From: Pegoplata infirma | Taxonomy: Eukaryota > Arthropoda > Insecta > Diptera > Anthomyiidae | Direction: 5' to 3' | Length of the DNA: 64,000 bases | Assembly (NCBI GenBank): GCA_963921195.1 | Contig: OY992540.1 | Location: 15,569,136 to 15,633,135, forward strand | Shown here: piece after piece, positions 53,171-64,000 of the stretch | Position numbering within the stretch: the stretch's first letter is position 1 | Layout: every line of letters starts with the position of its first letter | The notes under the pieces: model-generated | What the model was told of the DNA's origin: nothing | The model's input: only the letters and a program-made list of their open reading frames with translations | The model's database searches: none | Made by a program: the position numbers and the translations under genes

Positions 53171-53930
53171 TCGTATTTTGATAGGCTGAGAATGAAAAAA
53201 AAAAAATACAATCGATATAATGGTTTTCGAGATATCGCTTTTAAAATTTTCAAAAATGGTTGTTTTTTCCTACGTTCAAGAATTTTTTTTTAAAAAATTT
53301 CGAAATTTCTTTCCCTTGACCCTTTCATAAAGCTCGAAACAGTCTTTCATTTAAACTTAATTTGAGCCAAATCAGAGCATTTTAACCTGTGGCCCAATTC
53401 GATCAAAATTTTTTAAAAATTTTCACTAATAATTTGGATTTTTGAAATATAAAAAAAAGTATCTTGCGATAACATTATTTAAATTTTTAAGGATGCTGAA
53501 TATTAATTTTGGTATACCGCCCAGCAAAAATAAATCGAGATTTTGGCGACACAGCATCTTTTTATAGCATACCGAAGCGCATCCAAAGAGCGCTCTTGAG
53601 GATGCAGTAAAACTAAGGGGGAAAAATTAAAATTTTAAGATTTTTTATATAAAACTCAAAATATAAATTATATTTTGATAAAATTTTATACATGCTTTCC
53701 TTTTGAATATATTTAACACTTTTTGAATAAAAAAGTTTTTAAAAAAACCATGAGTTTTTGACACAGACACATGATTTCACTGCATCATTATTGCGCATTA
53801 ATCAGCGCTGCAAAGAGTGCTTCAATCATAACACCTCACATTTTAAATAAAAAAAAAAAAATTGAGTACACCATTTCCACTTTAGATTCAGAAAATACAA
53901 ATTATATTACAAAAATGTTCAATCATATTT
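53171..53930. repeat. Dispersed repeat, right part, and flanking sequence
   Basis: GGTTTTCGAGATATCGCTTT, CCTACGTTCAAGAATTTTTT and CCTTTCATAAAGCTCGAAAC continue the repeat cut at 51280. From about 53520 the sequence shows AGCGCTC/GAGCGC-rich phrases that recur at 54290-54430. The open frame at 53771-53983 is not protein-like. Confidence 0.45.
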
Positions 53931-54270
53931 TAGAATCTCCAATTATATTTAAAAATGTCCAATTCTATTGCAAAAATTTCTAATGTAATTGATCATTTTT
54001 GAAATGTAATTCAAATTTTTTGGTTGGTCTGAAATATAAATGGAAATTTCTGAAATATAATTTGAAAATTTCGAAATATAATTGGAAATTTTTTAAATGT
54101 AATTGGAAATCTTAGGCGATATTTCTTCCAAAAGCTTGCATGGAGTCAACTGATTTTCAGAATTAGTCAATTGTATTTAAGATTTTCCAATTGTATTCAG
54201 AAATAGTCAATAGTATTTCAGATTTTGTAATTTGTATTTCAGAAATAGTCAAATGTGCTTCATCTTTATT
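53931..54270. repeat. Diverged CTGAAATAYAATTG array
   Basis: Repeated TCTGAAATATAATTTGAAAA and, after about 54165, the opposite-strand AGTCAATTGTATTTAAGATT units. It resembles the array at 19530-21610, including the switch of orientation in the middle. Confidence 0.6.
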
Positions 54271-55100
54271 TTGCATTATAGCGATTTTTTCAGCGCTCTA
54301 AAGAGATGTGAATTCAGAGCATCTTATGAGCGCTTTATCGGTGTATCCAACTAGCGCTCTAAAGTGTGACATCGCCTTAGAGAATCATGCATGAATTCAG
54401 CAGGTTTGGATGCGCTCCTTGACTCGAGTTTCCTTTCCAGAAGCTGCTGCCAGTTCAGCAAAACTTCTGCTGGGTGAATATAAATACCAAAAATTTTCTG
54501 AAAGCTTAAAGTTTTTAATATATCGCCATTTGAAATTTGTCAAAAAAAAATTTAAAAAGGCGTTTTTTTACACCGACTATTTCATAGAGCTTGATACAAA
54601 GTTGTATCTTTAAACTTTATTTGAGCCAAATCAGAACTTTTTATCCCATATTGCCTTTCGATCAAAGCTTAGAGATTTTGGTGCAAATTTTCTAAACAAC
54701 TAAAACTTTAATCATTGTTCACTACGGGTTAAAGGATACGATTTGGTTCACATTAGTTTTAAATGATAGTCGGTCTCAAGCTCTATAAAAGGGTCAAAGA
54801 AATGAAATTTTTAAAAAAAATTTTAAAGAATTTCTTGAACATAGGAAAAGGCGACATTTTTGTCAATTTCAAATACCGATATCTTGAAACCCGACCGATT
54901 TTATTATTTTTTAAATATTCGTGTTAAGCGCATCCAAATTAATATGATGTGTCGCAAGACATTTTTTTCACATTTTTTAAAATTTTTAAAAATCCAAAAC
55001 TTTGGATCACAGGTTAATTTAATCCGATTGGCTTTAAATTTGTAACACTTAACTTTTGGGTCTAATAGAATAAACATTTTTCACGCTGACAGTTGGGAAA
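54271..55100. repeat. AGCGCTCTAAAG-rich segment and dispersed repeat copy
   Basis: 54290-54370 has three AGCGCT blocks (TCAGCGCTCTAAAGAGATG, GAGCGCTTTATCGG, CTAGCGCTCTAAAG). From 54600 on the dispersed repeat of 28490 and 49564 appears again (CTCTATAAAAGGGTCAAAGA, CCGATATCTTGAAACCCGAC, GTTAAGCGCATCCAAATTAA). Open frames here are repeat translations. Confidence 0.5.
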
Positions 55101-56609
55101 ATCAAACGTTGAAAAAAAATGTCACTCTAGTGATACACACATCTGTATTTTTTTTGGAATCCACACATGATTTGTTAACAGCTCATGATTTGTTAACAGT
55201 CTTTTGATTATGTTTTATATAGAATACTTTTGCCTGACAAACTGTGAATGTCCTTATTAGTGTAGCTTTATTATTGAAATTCTTCTGTCTGTTTAAAAAC
55301 ATTATTTTCATATGCTGATATCTTTGGCTATTCAATTTTACTGGCATCATCAAAAATAACTATTTTCTTGTTTTTGGTGTCATCTGTGAATTATTTAATT
55401 AAAGACTTTAAAAAATACAAAAAAACTAAAAACAATTTCATAGGTAAACCTAGTGTACCAGGATTTCAATAAATCTATGTAGTTTGTGTTTTAATGGTCA
55501 TTCTAGCAAATATTTAATCGGAATTCAAACTTTTTGACTTTCAATTGGGCGTTATGTATTGCTTTAAAAAAGTTACTCATCTTATAGTACATCTGTAAAG
55601 ATCTCTTTCACCCTTACTGAGAGTCATCAGCAGATCCTAGAGAATTATTTTTGGTCAATCAAACCAGACATAATATTCCATATATTTTACAAGTTTAATA
55701 AGAAATACTTCAATAAATGTTTAAATTCTGTTTCACAAATAAAAAACCTTTTATGAGAATGTCATAAATAGAATTTTCGGGCCTCGAGCTAGAATAATAC
55801 TCTAATCAAATATATATAAGCTGTAATTTGTGTAAAAAACAAAAATCATTTATTATTTAAAAATCAAACATTTTAAAAAACATTTTTAATTAAATTTAAC
55901 TTTTTTTTAACAATAATATTTTCATGAATGCTTTTTATAAAGGAAAATAATATTATTATAATAAAATAGTTGTTTTAACAATATTTTCCATAAAAAAATT
56001 AAAACTTTGGTCAAACAGATAAATAAAACGGAAAAACATGTTAATGAGTAAAAACTGCACCACATATTGTTTATAGTGACATAAATAATGTTACCACAAA
56101 CATAAAGGTGAACAGATGAAAAAAAATATTTTTAAAAAAAATTTCAATGAAATAGAAAATTTTGAGTTCTTTCAAACCTTTGACAAAAAATTTAAGATTT
56201 ACAGATAAAGAAAACAAAACGATTAATAAAAAATTTAAATTTGTTTTTGATTTTTTTTTAATTGCTTCACTCTATCAAAAAATCTGTAAAACGAGTTTCA
56301 ATTTTATTCAGCAAACTTTCATTAGATTTTTCTGCTAAAATTGATAATTTTACTAAAATAATTGTCATTCAGTTTTATAAAATAACAGAAATTTTACTAC
56401 GTTTTTATGATTCTGTTTGCTGAATTTCAAAATATTTTTGAACATATTTTTAGCAGATTATTTTGTAATTTTACAGAAATAGTTTGCTGCCATCCTTTTT
56501 TCAAGAAAACTTTCTTAAGTTTCTTTTTCGTTTTTATAAAATTAAAACGTTTGAGACCTCAAAACAAAAAAAAATCAGTAGATTATATTGCTAATTTTAC
56601 AGAAACACC
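55101..56609. other. Gene-free stretch
   Basis: 1.5 kb with few recognisable repeats. 55790-55810 carries the inverse of the CTCGAG motif seen at 1975 and 34455. 56270-56600 has CAGCAAACTTTC and TTTTCTGCTAAAATT phrases also found around 61800-62040. No gene seen. Confidence 0.4.
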
Positions 56610-56612
56610 CTT

Positions 56613-56629
56613 TTTATACCCTCCACTTA
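56613..56629 (+). mobile_element. HINE 5' end, interrupted by FB-D
   Basis: TTTATACCCTCCACTTA is the first few bases of a HINE. The matching continuation, GTGACAGAGGGTATATATAA, is found 4 kb later at 60638. Confidence 0.75.
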
Positions 56630-57136
56630 CAAGGGAAGTATCTCAACCCTTATGAGCCGATTTGCCTGAAACTTAAAATATATATCAAAGAGACAATTCT
56701 AAGGTTGGGGTGTCTCGGCTTATCGGCTATATCGGGGATTTAGAGGTTCAAAACATGGGTCAAAAAATGCCTAAAAATAGTTTTTTGGATTTTTCAGCCA
56801 TTTCTTTTTAATAAACTATATCGAGGGCCTATATTCAAAACCCTCTATCTAAAAAAACACAACTTTTCAGGAGAGCCAAAAAACTGTTTATTTCGCGTAT
56901 TATTAGAATAATTAAAATTCGATATTCTACAATATTTTTTTAAATTAACTACTGAATCTCACATATGATTCGTTTTTAAAATTTTGCACTATTGGGGGCT
57001 TTAGAGGATAGATAGAGGGTTTTGTTTCTCAAAAATATTAAGTACATGAATGAAAATGATCAGATAGAGGGTTTTGCATTTTAATAAAAATTGATTACTT
57101 ATTATGATTTCATTTACGACATCGTTAAATTTCAAG

Positions 57137-59587
57137 GATGGGTACCAATTCGATAAAAGTATTGGTATTGGTATTGGTTTTTAAAATTATATTAGTATTG
57201 GTATAGGTATTGGTTTTCATTTTTTGTTGAATTGGTATAGGTTTCGGTATTGGTTTTGAATTATTTAGGTATTGGGTATTGGTATTGGTTTTAGCCTCGA
57301 ATCGGTATCGGTTTTTAATAAGTATTGGTATTTATCTTATATCGGTTTTGGTTTTTGTATGCAAAAGGTTTTGTCGTTAATATTAATTAATTTAACGTAC
57401 GTCGTCCTTCTGTCCGCCCCACAGTGCACACTGGGGCGAGATGGTAGGTTTTTTGGCCAAAAGTCTCTACAGGTCGTAAATGTTAACCGATTTTTTTGAA
57501 ATTTAGAATATAAGCCTATATTAAGGTAATAAATAAGTGCCTTGAAAGTTTTTGAAATCGGACCTACAAGGAAACTATTTCAGGGTGGACACTAGGGTGG
57601 GGCGATTAGTAAGGAAGGAAAAAAATCTTAATGGGCGCTTCGCGTTTCTGATTCTTGGGATTGTACTGAGCAAAAAACTCAACTAGACCATACGTCTACG
57701 GTGAAAATCGAGCCTCCCGATTTTGACTTGAAATTTTTTCTCAGACTTTATTTTTTTTTAAAAATTTGCAAATTTTCTTGGGCTCATATTTCGTAAACTA
57801 TTTGAAATTTTGACTTATTTGCAAAAGTAAAGTTGTAGCTATTGTTTTTTGGAAAAAGGTACCTATTTAGTAAAATTAGCACCAGCTGATCTCAAAACTC
57901 TTGTAAAAAAAATTTAATGTTCCGTTATTCCAGAAAAGCCTGTATTTCAACTTTTTATGCAATTTTAATATTTGGATTTATTTGCTATTTTATTAATTTA
58001 TTTCGTTATTTTCAAAATAAATAGCTTCAAAATGTTTCAATTAGTGGAATTTGATAATAAATTAAATCTAAAAAAAATTAATATAAATTAATAAAAAAAT
58101 TAAAAGCCTAAACTAAAAAAATGCAAACTTTTCGTTTTTGCTTGAAACAATTTCTGTGCTGATGCACATTGCATTTAATGCACATATAAATTCCGGTGGT
58201 CAAGGGGAGATAATTGCAGAAAGATGAGACTTAACATTTGTAACAAAATATACCTGAACTTCATCCTTTTCATACATAAATATTTTTTTGAAAAAAGTGA
58301 TCGAAATGGGTTATCATGCAGGGGGCCCCTTTTTCGATTTTAGATCTTTTGGCAATTGCGATTACACGGGTCAATTTTTTTCTTATATGGGTTCACTCTT
58401 ACGACCGTAAATAAGTTGTTTAACAAGACCCCAGTAACAGAATAAAAACGTAAAGCCATAATCAGTTAAGAAGTGAGGTAGTGAAGTAGTGAGGTAGAGC
58501 CCTATGTGATTTTCAATAAGAAAAAAGAGTGCAGATAATTTTAAAATTTGTGTGTTCTTCATACGCATTGAATTTTTCCATAAGACTAAAAAGTAGAGAG
58601 ACGTAAACAAAATCTGTTGAGAATAGAATTTCTCTACCTCGCTCTACTTTTTACGCTTATGTCAAAATTCAATGTGTATGAAGAACACACAAATTTAAAA
58701 ATTCTATACTATTTTTTCTTATTGAAAATCATATAAGGCTCTACCTCACTACTTCATTACCTCACTTCTAAACTGATTATGGCTTAATGGATACAGAAAA
58801 AAGATTTTTTTAAACATTAGCCCTTAAACTCACAAAAATAGCAAGTGTAAACTGCACATTATGAGTTCTTAAATTCTAATATAATATGACTGTGCCTCTA
58901 ATAAAACAATAAATTTGTTTTTCTGGATTCTGGTGTTGTGACATAAAATTTTGTAACGTCTGCTTGATTAAAATTTTGGAATTCCCAAAAAAGGACATTA
59001 GTATTTTTTTACAACGCACAGAAGAGTGCAGTGACATTCAATGTACATATATCAAATATTAACAATGTTTGCAAAAGAAAAAATTTCATCACAGAAAAGG
59101 TCTAAATTTTTTAAGATCTACTTTTATTAGGGGTCATAAAAACCGTGACAAAAAATATTTGTTTTATGTTTTTATGGCTTTTAAAATTCAAGTAGCTAAC
59201 TCCGTTTTGTTATGTGACATTGCATGCAAACGATTACTGATCGATGTAACATCTTTTGCAATTTGTTAGTCAGGTAAAACCTAATAATGTGATGGAAAGA
59301 AAATGTTTGACGTCACAATTAAAACAAACGAAAATAAGAATACAAAAAACCGAAACAAAACCGATACGAAAGTAGAAAAAAATGAATTGGTATTGGTTTT
59401 TTATTGGTATTGGTTTTGAAGAATAAAAGTATTGGTTTTTAATTGGTATTGGTAGTGGGGAATCGGTATTGGTTTTTTATCGGTATTGGTATCGCACAAA
59501 TAAAGGTATTGGTTTTTAATTGGTATTGGTTTTCAATTTGAATTGGTATTAACGGGTATTGGTATCGAAAAGGTATTGGTACCCATC
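57137..59587. mobile_element. Element with GATGGGTACCAAT ends and GGTATT arrays
   Basis: Inverted ends GATGGGTACCAAT. Next to each end, inside, lies a degenerate array of ATTGGTATTGGTTTTT/ATCGGTATTGG units (57150-57365 and 59385-59580) that keep the same strand at both ends, so they are direct and not inverted. The middle is not repetitive in this window except for the palindrome at 58453. Both flanks contain GTTAAATTT, but a clean target duplication is not visible. Confidence 0.6.
58453..58786. repeat. Palindromic element, 334 bp
   Basis: AAGCCATAATCAGTTAAGAA then GTGAGGTAGTGAAGTAGTGA at the left is matched by the inverse at the right (TCACTACTTCATTACCTCAC, TTATGGCTTA). Arms of about 160 bases mirror around 58620. 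A non-autonomous foldback nested in the GGTATT-rich element. Confidence 0.8.
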
Positions 59588-60634
59588 ATTGTTAAATTTT
59601 TAACGTAATTTATTAATGATAACGGCTTATAAAAAATTCCGAAATCGCGGTTTTGGTCCACAGATGCGGATTTTTAAGACAAAAATTATTTTTTTTTACC
59701 GAATTCGTCTCAAAAGTTGACAAACTGTTGAGTTTGTTATGTAAAAAATAGTAAAAAAATTAAAAACGCGATTTTGGTCCACAGATGCTGATCAGCATCG
59801 GGATTTTTAAGATTAAAATTTTTGTTTCATAATGTACACAAGACATCCAAATTTTGAGTCATATTTTTCAAAAAAGTCAAACAAGAATTTTCAGAAAAAA
59901 TTAGCATCAGTGGACCAAAATCGTGGTTCTGGAATTTTGTTGACAAATTTATGTGCAGCGTGCAAAAATTAGTATGAAAACATGTAATGCATGATGAAAT
60001 TATTCAAAAAAAATATTTATGAATTAATTATTTGAAAAGATAGAGGGTTTTGCATTCAAAAAAATTAATTGTGTAAGAGATAGAGAAAACCAAAAATGCA
60101 AATAAAATAGCAAAAAAAAATATTTTTGTTCTGAATTTTACACCATAGATGAGGGCCGTTTTACTGAATATTTTGCCATCAAAAAGTCATTTTCGTGAAA
60201 ATGGAAGATAGAGGGTTTTGAATATAGGCCCTCGATATGATGTTTTCATATGAGAAGAAAGATTTTTTTAATGCCTATCCAATGGTGGCATAACCTTATA
60301 AAAATTCGGCTTCTTTAAATATTTTTTTCAGGAAAATGTGTAAATTTTTGGGGGGTACTTATGTGAAGACATAGACCTACGATATCCATATGGATAAGAA
60401 ATAATCTTTATTAAATTTAAGTCGACCCGTATTTTTGCCCTAGATGATATTCCTATTAGTTCGGAAGTTATAAAAATTTTCCCGAAGGTCCACATGGTTT
60501 CATAAGGGGACAACGAAATTTTTAAACACCGATATGGCCGATAAGCCGAGACACGCCAACCTTAAAATCGTCTCGTTAATATATATTTTAAGTTTCAGGC
60601 AAATCGGTTCATAAGGGTTGAGATACTTCCCTTG

Positions 60635-61227
60635 TTAGTGACAGAGGGTATATATAAGTTTGTCATTCCATTTGTAACTCATCGAAATATCGGTTTGGGA
60701 CCCCATAAAGTATATATATTCATGATGCCCGATCGATTTTAAGACATTCTAGCGATGTCCGTCTGTCCGTCTGTCTGTCTGTGGAAAATGCTATCACGGA
60801 CAAAATATTGCATAGAGATGACTGAAACTTAACATATTTATTGAAAGTTCTCCCGAGAAGTTTGGTATTGCATTTGAGCGATATCGGTTCAGCGGTTCAA
60901 AAGTTATGAGCGAAAATGTAAGCACACCTAAAAAATTTCAGTACATTCAACATAACCTAAAAATACAAAATGCTTTAATTCGGCTTCTGGTTGACATATG
61001 TGAACATAATTGAACACCAAACGGTATTTAAACAAGTACGAACATATTTTTTGACAAATAAAGAAAAAAATCGCGGATTTTTTTTTGTTGATTTTTTTTT
61101 CAAAAAAAATTTTTTTTTTTTTCAAGAGTAATTTCCTTGTAAAAAAATTTTTTTTGCAATAATCTTTTTGAAATTGTGGAGGGTATCACTACATTCGGCA
61201 AGGCCGAATTTAACTTTTTTACTTGTT
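60635..61227 (+). mobile_element. HINE subfamily II, remainder after FB-D
   Basis: GTGACAGAGGGTATATATAA, GTCATTCCATTTGTAACTCA, GTCCGTCTGTCCGTCTGTCT (60757 onward), GAGCGATATCGGTTCAGCGG, TGACATATGTGAACATAATT, 3' hairpin ATTCGGCAAGGCCGAAT and TTTTTTACTTGTT. It is the most complete subfamily II copy. Confidence 0.85.
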
Positions 61228-61735
61228 AAAAAAGGGGTAAACTCACTTTGTCATTCCGTGTGTAACGCATCGAAATATCGGCCTAGGACCCCATAAATTA
61301 TATATTTTATTGATCAGTGATCGATTCGAAGACATTCTAGCGATTTCCGTCCGTCCGTCCGTCCGTCCGTCCGTCCGTCCGTACAGGACACGATACTGTC
61401 CAAAATAAAAGAGCTAGAATTCCAAAGTTTGGCACGAATATGTCTTATATTCCTAGGCAGGCTAAGTTCAGAAATGGGCAAAATCGGACCAAGGGGAAAA
61501 AAGTTCCCCCTTGGAGAACTAAACCAACCTAAGAAAAACCGCATTTTTTATAGGGTTTTTTGTACTTTTGCTAAGCAAATGAAACATTCTCATTTCAGAT
61601 GAAGTTCAAAATCGAAAGGGGAAGGTGCTCCCTAACGTCTCCCACCATCCCCCCCTGGATTTTTTTTATATTTTTTTTACATTTTGGAGGGTATAAAAGA
61701 TTCGGCACAGCCGAATGTAACGCTCTCACTTGTTT
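61228..61735 (+). mobile_element. HINE subfamily III, complete copy abutting the previous HINE
   Basis: It begins directly after ACTTGTT of the subfamily II copy (AAAAAAGGGGTAAACTCACT), has GTCC repeats at 61347-61381, CCTAGGCAGGCTAAGTTCAG, and the 3' hairpin ATTCGGCACAGCCGAAT with CTCTCACTTGTTT. Its own TATACCC start is replaced, so it either inserted into the other's T run or lost its first bases. Confidence 0.82.
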
Positions 61736-62186
61736 AATTTTAAATTAAAAAAAAAAAAAAAAAAATTATTAGAGTTTTAATGAAAACAAATTTACTTTAA
61801 ACAAAATTTTCTAGAAAATGTCTTAACAGATTTCTCTGCTGTTTTGACAGATTACTCTGCTGATGTCACTTAGATAATCACGACAGATTTTCAGCAAACC
61901 GTGTCTGCTAAAATTAGCAGATTTCTCATATGGCTCAAAACAGGTGTATTTTCAGCAGATTTTTCTACTGATTGGACAGAGAATTTATTTGTTTATATGT
62001 TGGAAAACCCCAAATTTAAGTTGGTCACTCTATCAAAAAGTTATACATAATTCTATTAACCTTTAAAAAAAAAGAAGTGGTTTGCCTTAAGTTAGTCCGA
62101 CTTTTTTGTATATGGAAAAACATGAAATACCAAAATAATTAAAACAATTTAAAAGTTTTTATCGATTGTAAATTAACCATAAATAA
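61736..62186. other. Gene-free stretch with TCAGCAGATTTTTC phrases
   Basis: ATTTTCAGCAGATTTTTCTA and TCTGCTAAAATTAGCAGATT are internal short repeats, related to 56270-56480. GGTCACTCTATCAAAAAGTT at 62023 resembles CTTCACTCTATCAAAAAATC at 56265. Probably remnants of one family. Confidence 0.4.
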
Positions 62187-63230
62187 AAACAAGTAGAAAA
62201 GTTAAATTCGACTTTGCCGAATCTATGAATACCCTCCACAATGCATTTTTTTAAAGGGTAGTACATTTTTTAACGTGAAAAAATTAACAATTTTGATTAG
62301 AAATATTTTATTTTGAGTAAAAAACTCTTTTTTGTCATTTTTTTTTAAAAAAAAAGATAAATTACTATTTTTTTTTTGAGTGTAAATTTTTTTTCGAGTG
62401 TAATGTTTTTTTTACTGTAAAAATATTTCTGAGTGAATGCACGTACGTATGTACACAAAATATTGTAATTTTTGTAAAAAAAAAAAAACTAATTTGTTTT
62501 TCTGTACATTTTTTTTTTGAGTGTAAAATTTTTTTTGAGTGTAAATTTTTTTTTGAGTGTAAAATTTTTTTCGAGTGTGGTTTTTAAGTCACCAATGCTT
62601 TTAAAACTAAACAAGTTTAAAAAGCATTGCTTAAAATTTAAACAAGTTTGAAAAGCATTGTTTAGTTACCACCAATGCTTTTAAAACTTGTTAAAACACG
62701 TGGCATTTTAGATGAAACTAATTTGAAATTCAGGGTTTTGCTTATAACTTTTGAACCACTGGACCGATTAAGCTGAAATTTAAAACCAAACAGAACCGGG
62801 GAGCGGCAAAGATACATGCCAAGCATGCATGCCAGTAGTCTCATTATTGTCTTTCGAAAGTTATCGTGTTTTTATCTCGTAAATTCGCGAAACACCCTTG
62901 CCGAAATTTACTCTTTTGCTCATAACTTTTGAACCACTGGACCGATTTGGCTGGATTTCAATACCAACCTGACCAGGTAAATGACAAACATATATGCCAA
63001 ACTTCAGTAGCCTCTGTAAAGTCTTTCAAAAGTTTGCGTGTTTTCTACGGACGGACAGACAGACAGACAGACGGACGGACGGACGGACGGACATCGCTAG
63101 ATCGACTTAAAATCGATCGAGGATCATAAATATATATACTTTATGGGGTCCTAGACTAATATTTCGAGGTGTTACAAACGGAATGACAAACTTATATATA
63201 CCCTCTATCACTAGAGTGGAGGGTATAAAA
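62187..63230 (-). mobile_element. HINE subfamily I, complete copy, minus strand
   Basis: The plus strand reads AACAAGTAGAAAAGTTAAAT, TTCGACTTTGCCGAA, then TTTTTTTTGAGTGTAAATTT repeats, GACAGACAGACAGACGGACG (63055 onward), and finally CTATCACTAGAGTGGAGGGT plus ATAAAA. All family blocks are in order. Open frames 62662-62844 and 62929-63129 belong to it. Confidence 0.88.
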
Positions 63231-63683
63231 AAACAATTGACGTAGTGTGTGTTAAACATTTAAAGCAAATAAATTTTGAAAAAATTTTAAATTTTCAAAA
63301 AATAAAACGCCATTTATGTATTTGGTTAAAACAACTAAAAGATTTTAAAATTGTTACCAACACGTAATGAAATAACAAAATTAACAATTTCCATTTAACA
63401 TCAATGTCAAACAAGATTTCATTATGAAATGTGTTAGATGCATATACCCTTTTGTGTAATACATACTATAACGAACAGATAAAAAGAAATGAATTCACGA
63501 TGTATAAATAATATTCATTTTATTTACCCCAATGTTTAAGATTTTATGAGCTACTTAAGATGGTGGGTGATATAAGTTATTGATGGAGTTGGTAACAAAG
63601 AAGTGTTATGATACTTTTAAGGGATATCGCCGATTGTGCCATATTTACATATCCTTGCAGGAAAAATCCCAAACAAAAATTAA
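63231..63683. other. Gene-free stretch
   Basis: AT-rich. CGCCGATTGTGCCATATTTA at 63630 shares its core with 32371 and 34607. No gene seen. Confidence 0.4.
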
Positions 63684-64000
63684 AAAAAGCAAGTAAAAAA
63701 GTTAAATTTAGCCTTGCCGAATGTAGTGATACCCTCCACAATTTCTAATAGATTATTGCAAAAACGTTATTTAAAAGAAAATTAATTTTGAAAAAAATTT
63801 TTTTTTTTAATTTCCGCGAAAAAAAAGTCCGTGATTTTTTTTTTATCAAAAAATATATTTGTACTTGTTTAAATATCACTTGGTATTGAATTATGTTCAC
63901 ATAAGTCAACCAGCAGCCTCATTAAAACATTTTGTTTTTTTATGTTATGTTGAATGTACTAAAATTTTTGAGGTGTCCTTACAATTTCGTTCATAACTTT
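63684..64000 (-). mobile_element. HINE subfamily II, 3' part, cut by the window edge
   Basis: The plus strand reads AAGCAAGTAAAAAAGTTAAA, TTTAGCCTTGCCGAATGTAG and GATACCCTCCACAATTTC, the inverse of the subfamily II 3' end, then TTATGTTCACATAAGTCAAC. It continues beyond 64000. Confidence 0.83.

Larger units (their letters stand above)
56630..60634. repeat. Foldback element FB-D, 4 kb, TTA target duplication
   Basis: Ends CAAGGGAAGTATCTCAACCC and the inverse, flanked by TTA at 56627-56629 and 60635-60637. About 110 bases pair at each end, including GTGTCTCGGCTTATCGGC. After a gap an inner pair follows (CGAGGGCCTATATTCAAAAC at 56840, inverse at 60217-60237). The first ten bases are the same as in FB-E. 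It contains a GGTATT-rich element (57137-59587) and a small palindrome. Confidence 0.78.

Overview
The window is very AT-rich eukaryotic DNA from what looks like a fly (Diptera, probably a calyptrate such as a blowfly or house-fly relative). Three things suggest this: a spliced insect cuticular-protein gene with Ala-Ala-Pro-Ala, Tyr, His and Gly repeats; many DINE-1-like (helentron, rolling-circle) elements carrying the (TA)n and (GTCY)n microsatellites described for dipteran mini-me/DINE elements; and RNase H-bearing non-LTR retrotransposon fragments. There is no sign of prokaryotic organisation. Names given to repeat families here (HINE, FB-A and so on) are mine.

The only host gene I can support is on the minus strand. 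Four exons (31944-32187, 31167-31571, 12124-12226, 7248-7308) join with consistent splice phases. They encode a secreted low-complexity cuticular protein of about 270 residues, ending in GIHYGY and a stop. The exon with the start codon was not found; it lies upstream of 32187 or outside the window. Introns of about 18.9 kb and 4.8 kb are filled with transposable elements.

Almost everything else is repeat. 1-7100 (3' of the gene): a hAT-type element with a perfect 8-bp duplication, a HINE interrupted by a foldback element, an element rich in GTGGGCG repeats, and another HINE. 7309-31166 (introns): three foldback elements and one half copy, seven HINE copies or pieces, a terminal-inverted-repeat (TIR) element with an internal paralog as its empty site, two LINE fragments (one with a 5' inversion, one with a 15-bp target duplication), a hAT element, and several tandem arrays. 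31572-34700: exons 2 and 3 and a 1.5-kb hAT element with a nested foldback. 34700-38860: three HINE copies, one split by a foldback. 38860-41840: an inverted-repeat element flanked by 20-bp direct repeats. 41842-46373: an A-rich satellite with two alternating module types. 46374-49563: a HINE split by a 2.6-kb nested palindrome. 49564-55100: a dispersed repeat family broken by a 1.4-kb palindrome and a pair of MITEs. 56610-61735: a HINE split by a 4-kb element that itself contains a GGTATT-rich element and a smaller palindrome. 62187-64000: two minus-strand HINE copies.

The most striking pattern is hierarchical nesting. Long, nearly palindromic elements with TGRGGCATTCCA ends and TA target duplications lie repeatedly inside helentron copies, and smaller palindromes lie inside those. 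A second palindromic group shares CAAGGGAAGT ends and a T-N-A duplication. Transcripts across these arms would form long hairpins, so the region may be a source of small RNAs; that is inference. Boundaries of repeats are read by eye and are good to a few bases where a target duplication is given, less elsewhere.
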